The translations under genes were made by a program, and so were the position numbers. A stretch of 64,000 nt of DNA from Nyssa sinensis (taxonomy: Eukaryota > Streptophyta > Magnoliopsida > Cornales > Nyssaceae): the NCBI GenBank assembly GCA_008638375.1, contig CM018038.1:11913740-11977739 (forward strand), given 5' to 3'. Below are positions 57,006 through 64,000 of the stretch, in pieces. Numbering within the stretch: the stretch's first letter is position 1; each line of letters begins with the position of its first letter. The notes below the pieces were generated by a model. It worked only from the letters and a program-made list of their open reading frames with translations. It did no database searches and was not told the origin of the DNA.

Positions 57006-59629
57006 GACCAAAATTTTCCTCTTTTCTTCAAAACTCCATACGATTTTACATATATATAAGTATCAAGCCCAAAACGACGTCGTCGTTCTTAATGCGGTGG
57101 CAATCATAAGGACCACCACATGTCCGAGTCAACTCGGTCATAGCTTTTAAAACCGAGTTAATCCACTGTCGTCTTCCCTATCGAACCCTCCTTGTTGCCC
57201 TAATTTTCGAAGCTTAAAAGCTTCAATTTCGTGCGTCTTGGTTCAACGATTTCTCTCTGTTTTCATTTAAACTTGTTTCTAAGAAGTTTTGGAAGGTTTT
57301 AGCATTTGTTTGAGAAATTAAAACGAGTTTAAAAGCTGGGTTTAAGACCATTATCCCTTCATGGTTTCTCAATTGGTAATGGCCATTTCTCCATAAAAAT
57401 TCATGGAGTTTGGCTTATTTTGTTCCTCAGATCATGGAGGTTTACTTTGCATTCCAAAAGACAGGTTTTATCTTGTTTTGTGAGGTTGGGTTTTGAAACT
57501 CGTACCTGCAACTCGATTTTTGAGAGTCGATTCTTGAGCTTCGTGATCGTGCACTAGGGTTTTTAGAACCCTCATAGCCTTTGTTAGAAGTCTTGGTGAG
57601 CCAAAACTAGTTTGGTTGTGATAAGTTCAGACTTGCTTGAGCAAGGTCTTTCATGGCGATTTTGTGTACTGTTGATGTTTTTAAGGTGTTTTACGTTGAA
57701 ATTTGATGAGAGCATAATATTTTATATTTTTAATTCTCTTATATTTAGTCTTGTGACATATTTTCTATTGAAGTGAGCTAATTAATTCATTTATTGAATT
57801 AGGGAAGCATTGATGGTAAAAGAATAATTTTGTGTAATTTTTAATTTTTGAACAGATTTTACTCATATAGCTTCATTTGAGATTTGGATGATGTTAGAAT
57901 TCGAGAATGATGATGTGGTCTTCATGAAGTTTTTAGAGGACGTCTTGGGCTTTTCAGAAAGGTCTAGTTTATAAAAATTCGAGTTTGTTTGGGCTTCCAA
58001 ACATTGTTTCGAAATTAGGCTGGAAAGCTATTCCGCGCAGTGAAGTTCTGTCCGACTAGTTAACTTCAACGGACCATAACTTGAGTTTCCAAAATCCAAA
58101 TCAGGAGATTCAAAATTCTAGAACTATCTACGCATCCAGGGCTACAACTTTCGTGAAGAGTTCGAGTCAAGATGAAGTCGTTTTGAAATAGAAAAATAGC
58201 TTGTAAGATTCAATAATTAAAATGGGCCTGCTGGAAGAGAAAGAATAAAGCAGTGCAGTTGGGCATTGGATGGCTTTTACTCTGGAGCATGAAAAAAATA
58301 AATAAAAACAAGAGATAGATAAAGACAAAAGAAAAAAAGAAGAAAGTTCAATTGTGGGTTGTGGGCTTGGCAAGGCACGGCTAAACGACGGGAAAAGAAG
58401 TAAAAAAAATAAGTAAAGTCAAAGCAAAAGCAGGTGGGCTGCGGTCCAGGTGCAGGCCAAAGAGAAAAAAAGAAATGAAGTGGGCCCAGGAGGGAGTAAA
58501 TAAAAGGAAGAAAAACCTAAGAGACAAAAGAAAGGAGGGCACAGAAACGGAAGCTGCGGCGCAGGTTGAAGAAAGGAGGAAGAACAGTGTGCGCGTGAAA
58601 CGTGGAAGCAACAGTGCGGCAGTACAAAGTAAAATAGGAATAAATTATTAATTTTGTTTTATTATATAAGCATGTCAGGCTAATTTTTTAATTCAGTTCT
58701 TGAAAATTTCGAACCCTCATTACAATTTAATGATTGAATCAATACAGTAACGTTATTTCTCCCTTTTTATGAATCTGTTCATGATAATCTGTTTTAATTG
58801 TTTATTGATATTTGATTTGATTGATTTAATTAAGGCCTGTTAGATTGATCAGATTATTATCAATTGCTAGATTCAGGAGGTATATTACGTAATTGATATG
58901 GTTCCTAATCAATTGTGGCAAATAGTGATAGATGATTGTGGTCAAGCTTTTGTTTATTGTTATGATTATCATGTCCTAAGTTAAACAGTCCGAGCTTGTG
59001 TGATTGTTGCTTAGAATAATCTAATTTCCTAAATATTAATGCTGCCATTATATTAAATTTAAAGAGCTTATTCTAAATTGTGTAATGATTAGAATCTAAT
59101 GGAGAGCTTGTTTCATTAGTGAGGAATTAAGGAAAATTTCGAGTAGCAGAGCTTGTTGTTACCTAGGATTATTAGATTTATTGAAGGGTAGAATAATATT
59201 ATAATTGATTGATTGTTCCATTGACTGTGAGGGTGAGATTGAACCGAAGAACTGAAGTTTTAAATTCATTGATTTTTGTTATTAATTTAATTTTCATTCA
59301 TAATTAGTTTAATCAAAATTCCAACCCCCCCTTTTATTGTTTTGTTATTAATTGGATTTTAGTTTAGATTTAGTCTGAATAAATAAAATAAATAAATTGC
59401 AGACACTCTCTGTGGAATCGACCCTTACTCAGCTAGCTACTGTGTTTATTGTGTTAAGAAGTAAGGTTAATTTTTTTTGGAGTGTTAACGACGCGCTACC
59501 AAAATTTTCATGCTTATCATTGTTTAAACATGCTTTAAACATTATATACACTAAATCAAAGTTTAAATTGTTCATACGTAGAGAAATTTTAGAGAGAGAA
59601 AATGTGAGATTTTTGTGGGTTTACCTCAA

Positions 59630-59683
59630 CAGCACCTTTCTCTCTCCTTCTCCTTCGGAATCTCCTCCCTTCTCCTTCTTAAA

Positions 59684-59722
<39 letters not shown>

Positions 59723-59913
59723 GACTGAATGGTGTATATGTCGTGTGTATGCAATGTATCTACATGTGTATATAAGTCTACACTTAATTATTGCAAGATC
59801 TGATTGCCTCACCAACCAGCCTTCCTCTTCCTTGTTGCAGCAACTCAAATTAGTGCTTCTTCAGGCTACTGTTTGGGGTTGGCCATCATTGGCCGGTTGT
59901 GAGTGTGTGTGGG

Positions 59914-59954
<41 letters not shown>

Positions 59955-59960
59955 ATTTAC
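59630..59960. repeat. CT-rich tract and TA microsatellite
   Basis: TCTCTCCTTCTCCTTC.. then (CT)n at about 59687-59719 and (TA)n at about 59924-59950. These generate open frames without coding meaning. Confidence 0.85.
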
Positions 59961-60673
59961 ACACATGGAGACCCACACACAACTCTCTTATAACCCTTGG
60001 ATATTAGCATGTCTTTATATACTAGATATATACATATATATATATACCTATATGTTTAATTATTCATGTATACACTTGCATGTGTATATACGTACACTTG
60101 GCCACATATATATACACAATACACTTTTAATGTGTGCATTTTCTATTTATTCTAACTAATAATTAATTTCATATATTTAATTAATTAATTATTTTAAATT
60201 AATTAATTGTTTTCTTAAGTGTAGATATCTTTACACTAATTTTCTCTTAACCTCATAAAACGTGCCATGACCTTATACTTGTACTAAGGATCAGCGATTA
60301 ACGTGAAATTCTACAATTCTTATGGAACTAACCGAAACAGGTTGGTGATTTCAATGAAAGTGATGTACAGTCGTCCTGAATTTTCAGGACTATTTCTAAA
60401 AGTCCATGCGTCGGGGGTTGAAACCGACCCCGTTACTTAAGGTCTCGCCCACCAATTCGTTTCCCACGACTCGATGATCCCATATTCAGGTCGGGGTGTT
60501 ACAGTATGCGTCAATCAAATTACGAATATTGAACACTTGCGACTGACGCTAGCATTTCTCATAAAATGTATATTCTAATTTCAAAAGTAAAAAAACTCTT
60601 TTTACCATTATTAAAAAAAAAACACTAAGAAATGTTTATGTAATTACTCTAGTTGATAAGTGATTCAAGGAAA

Positions 60674-60888
60674 CCACTAAGGTTAGTCTAGTTGGTCATT
60701 ATGTACTTCTTGTTAAGAAATCGTTGATTCAAGTCCCACTCCCTCTTTATTAAGGAGGTGTGAGCATTATTTTCATTCAATTATAGATTAGGCTGATTTG
60801 TCTGTTCAAGTTTCATATTTGTTATGAACTAAATTGATTTATCTGTCCGTGATTTATATTTGAGAGACTCGTGATACTATTAGATTGT
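60674..60888 (+). mobile_element. Second tRNA-derived SINE
   Basis: Box A-like TTAGTCTAGTTGGT (about 60683) and box B-like GATTCAAGTCCC (about 60728). Flanked by GTGATTCAAGGAAA (60660-60673) and GTGATTTAAGAAAA (60889-60902), 12 of 14 matching. It ends without a clear A tail. Confidence 0.6.
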
Positions 60889-60902
60889 GTGATTTAAGAA
60901 AA

Positions 60903-61529
60903 AGAAAATTCTCCCTTAATTTTCTCTCAAAACTTTTGAAAAAATAATTTCATCTTAAAATTCTTTCCAAAAAAATTCTCACTCCCCCTTACAACTATTC
61001 TAGTATAAAGGTAGGAAGGCTCCATTTTGATACAACGGTGGGAGGAAAACCTAATTACTACTGATATGTATGTGTTGATATGAACAATTAAGCTTATGCC
61101 ATTTGAATTAGAGACTCAACTCGTACTTTTCGAAAGGACCTTAGTCAAACATCACTCTTTCTTATCTTTTTTGTTCTCCTTGTTTTGAGATATATCTTTA
61201 TACAAACTGGCCCATTTAATTTAAAATTAAGTAATGGAGATAGATGCCCCCATTCTCATTAGTTATGATTGGTGCTACCATAGCACGAAATTTAAAACCT
61301 TACGATTGATCTAGAAGACTTACATATTATATAATTTCAACGAAGATAAGATCAAATTACAGTGAAAAAAGGACGCAGTGTTATTTAATTTAAGATAATT
61401 AAAAGATTTGAAGTGACATCTTTTTTTTTTATTAAATTGACAAGAGGTATACTTTCAAATTCAGAACTTGATTAGCCAAAATTACACCAAATCAGAGAAG
61501 TTTAAAGAAAATATTATATAATATAGTGT
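60903..61529. other. Intergenic, nothing recognised
   Basis: AT-rich, no open frame with family features. Confidence 0.4.
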
Positions 61530-61809
61530 TTTGCCACTTTGAGTCTCACATCGGTTAGGAGTCGAGCATTGACGTTGCTTGAGAAGTCTCAGACTGCTCT
61601 TTTTCTAGTACAAGGCCTCTTCACAGCGGCTACCTCGCTCACAGGAACAAAGCCTTGTGCTGGTCACTTAAGCCCAGCAGAGGGGACAATATTGTACGGT
61701 TGAGCTAAGATGACACATCTCTCACTTACAAGGCCTTTTCCTCCTTAGAAGAACAAACAATATTGTGTTAGAGAGCCTATCATGTATCAGGACGAAAAGT
61801 GCAGCATCA
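61530..61809 (+). repeat. TRIM-like or small solo LTR remnant
   Basis: GAGTCTCACATCGGTTAGGA at 61541 and AAGCCCAGCAGAGGGGACAA at about 61671 resemble words typical of plant TRIM elements. The block ends GAAAAGTGCAGCATCA at 61809, sharing AAAAGTGCAGCATCA with the 3' end of the Tat-type LTRs (30109-30123, 41053-41067). No partner LTR or target duplication found. Confidence 0.4.
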
Positions 61810-64000
61810 AACAGTAATATATTAAAACAAGAAGTTCTTTTATTTTTATTTTATTTTAAAAAAATAAAAACAGGTTCCTTGTTCCTCATGTGACGACCAT
61901 GCAAAGATATTAGGGTTGTGTTTGTTTATCAAGTTAAGATAAAGTGTAAAAAAAAATTTGAAAAAGAAAAGGCAAAAACTTAAATTAAAGGAATATTTTT
62001 AAAATAACATTTTAACATTAAACGAGAATTTCAAAATATATTATATATTTTAACAATATAAAAATATAATTTTAACATGATACAAATAATATTTAACATG
62101 GAAGGTGCTGTGATAGCCCGTGAACTATTAATCTGTAAGTTGATTTTATGAAAGGATTGTTGCAAGAACACAGAAGAGGGGATAGTGTTAATATATGCAT
62201 TGATGCGATATTAACGAAGATAGGAATTTTATAAAATATTTATTTAGTTATTAAATTTTTTTATAAAAATATTAAAGTTATAAGAATGAATTTGTTATTT
62301 TGAGAAGAAAACAAATTCTATAAAATTTCAGATGCAGTTGGCAACGGTCCTTTATTTTAGAACAATTTATACGAGACGTTATTCTAATTTTAATCGAGTC
62401 TTTCATTAGTTAATAGTATAATTAATCTCTCAAATTAGTCAATCCGAAAAGTCAAATAACGAGTTATCAAAAAAAAAAAATACTATTGAACAGTTTTGCT
62501 AGAACTCTTGTAATTGAGTGGCATCTTGTGCATCTCTTTATAAAAAGCATCACAGTTTTAAATTTTGTGAAAATAAAAAATATATATCGGTATATTTATT
62601 TTTTAATTATAGACTTAATTTTAATAAAAAATAATGAAAATGAAAAGGCACTCAATTTTTAAATATTTTGAGATAAATCACAATGAGTATATGAAGCACT
62701 TGAAAAAGGTTGCCCTAATTGTTTCATATCTCACTCATTTCCATGGCAGGACCATAATCTCAATCATTCCTAGCATAAGCTTGATCGTATGACTGATTTG
62801 TTATCCAAAATCAAAGTCTATGACGACACCTTTAGGTTTCCAACGACGAGAGAGAGAGAGACCAAGGTTCCTACAAGAGTTTCTGATTTTGAGATTTTTT
62901 ATTTTAGAAGTATCTGTGTTATTGAAGTATTATTATTATTTATAAATAAAAAAAATTATAACTAAATCTTTCACCTTGGATTGAAAATATGTAAGTCTAA
63001 AATTTTCATACTTTTAATCTTATTTTAATTTTAATTTTTTTTAATAGAACTTCTATAGGTAAAACTTAATTAATTAAAATAGGGATCTTCAACTACCATG
63101 ATAATCACAAAATTATCTTTAATGCAGAAATAAAATAAATAATTACATACTAGAATCTGCCATGAAAAAATCACCTTCAAAGAAGAAAACCTATAGAAAT
63201 TATTTCTCTCGCTTAAACCCTTTTCTTTCCATACGCCAAAATATTATGGGAAAACCCTGGTTAAAGTTATTATGTGGGTAGAGAGAGGACAATTCCTACT
63301 TAAATATCAAAACCCTAATCCTACTTTCCCATAACAGTAGGTAAATAGAAACCACTTCCCTTATTATATCTCACTAATTAAGCAACCGTGCGTAACTTTT
63401 CAAAGCCAATAATTACCTAATTTCATTAAACCCAAATAATGTCAATATTACCTTTCATGTGGGACATATTCTAACACTATATACTTTTTTTAAAGAGTCT
63501 TTTATTACTATGTTTTTTGGTTTAATTTATAAATTTATTTCTATCAACAAATTTATTACTTATTCAATATTTTATTAATAAATATTAAATTTTTATTCTT
63601 TCAATTTTTATTTTAAATTTATCAAAAAAAAATTAAGTTAGGTTGGAGGGGGCTATTCCTAAGCTTGCATCTTTGATATTAACGACCAAATACAAGTAAC
63701 CTCAAGGTTGTTATAATTCCCTTCTTCTAAAAGTATCATCTAGAACGCACATCGTTTTGAATGTAATGATATTCATACATGGGCTGCAATATATCCCATC
63801 ATCATTAAAGTGGCAACAAACGTCCTATGCCAATCTTCGTATTAATTGTAAGCGGCTTGACGAAGACTCACAATGTTTCTATTTTATATTAGGGTAAATT
63901 ATATTTATTTTTCTTAGAATCATATTAATTTTTTTTAATATTTTTAAGATTATATTAATCTCTTAATTTATTTGATAAATTGCTTATATCTCATTTGATT
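61810..64000. other. Intergenic AT-rich region, no supported gene
   Basis: No open frame with family features. A short GA run at about 62850-62860. Nothing else identifiable. Confidence 0.5.

Larger units (their letters stand above)
54480..60503. mobile_element. 6-kb TG..CA element, candidate giant solo LTR or composite repeat
   Basis: Begins TGTCACGACCCGAAATCC and ends TTCAGGTCGGGGTGTTACA; the ends are imperfect inverted repeats (TGT.AC..CCCGA). GTATG lies at both 54475-54479 and 60504-60508. TG..CA with a 5-bp duplication is the signature of an LTR insertion, and no internal gag-pol is seen. Internal features: two diverged blocks with GGGGCAATTTGATAATTT / GGGGCATTTTGGTCATTTTG and a CTCATCT/ACC..ATTGGACTCAG word (56440-56700), tandem tRNA-like units (56850-57005), and CTCTGTGGAATCGACCCTTA at 59406, a phrase familiar from plant gypsy elements. 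Nested insertions are likely. Confidence 0.55.

Noticed and set aside
56774..57031. Minus-strand open frame reading GFEPLTSRATPLFFHSATRL
   Set aside because: A familiar spurious translation of tRNA-like SINE sequence.

Overview
The window is plant nuclear DNA, most likely from a eudicot. It is AT-rich and has spliced genes with GT..AG introns, plant-specific transposon lineages, tRNA-derived SINEs and many TA/CT microsatellites. There is one clearly recognisable, apparently intact host gene: a six-exon GH3 beta-xylosidase/alpha-L-arabinofuranosidase of the BXL7 type on the minus strand (19171-25424, 774 aa predicted). Almost everything else that can be named is transposon-derived.

Layout. 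1-7308: the 5' (right-hand) part of a decayed CACTA (En/Spm) transposon read on the minus strand, with TNP2-type transposase fragments, an LTR-like insertion and a CACTA right end. 7309-9724: intergenic with small duplications. 9725-14846: a complete but inactivated Ty1/copia element (LTRs, PBS, gag, protease, integrase, RT, RNase H, PPT, 5-bp TSD ATTCT). 15400-16010: a copia-type LTR remnant with decayed PBS. 16011-19170: no gene seen. 19171-25424: the BXL7-like gene; its first intron holds a 1.4-kb TIR element that contains a 109-bp copy of the gene's own exon 1/intron 1 junction. 25425-29490: promoter with TATA and AC element, then repeats, including a second diverged copy of promoter-region DNA and two long poly-C runs.

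29496-41067: a young 11.6-kb Ty3/gypsy element of the Tat type (628-bp LTRs with only four differences, TSD CTATT). Its gag-protease and pol frames are the same frame, separated by one UAG in the tobamovirus-like readthrough context TAG-CAA-TTA. The 3' region carries an 11-unit minisatellite of two alternating hairpin types and an intact three-exon antisense gene (580 aa) with its own TATA box. This element is the most interesting object in the window.

41846-44456: a non-autonomous minus-strand LTR element with a repeated primer-binding site and a third, partial unit beyond its 3' LTR. 44457-50313: AT-rich intergenic DNA with tandem duplications, microsatellites and a MITE-like element. 50314-52151: a second copy of the intron-1 TIR element, its left part tandemly duplicated together with flanking DNA. 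52283-52514 and 60674-60888: SINEs with target-site duplications. 54480-60503: a 6-kb TG..CA element flanked by GTATG, best read as a giant solo LTR or composite. The rest to 64000 is AT-rich with no supported gene.

Functionally only BXL7 would act in host physiology (apoplastic hemicellulose/pectin side-chain trimming). The Tat element looks potentially competent; the CACTA and copia elements are dead at the protein level.
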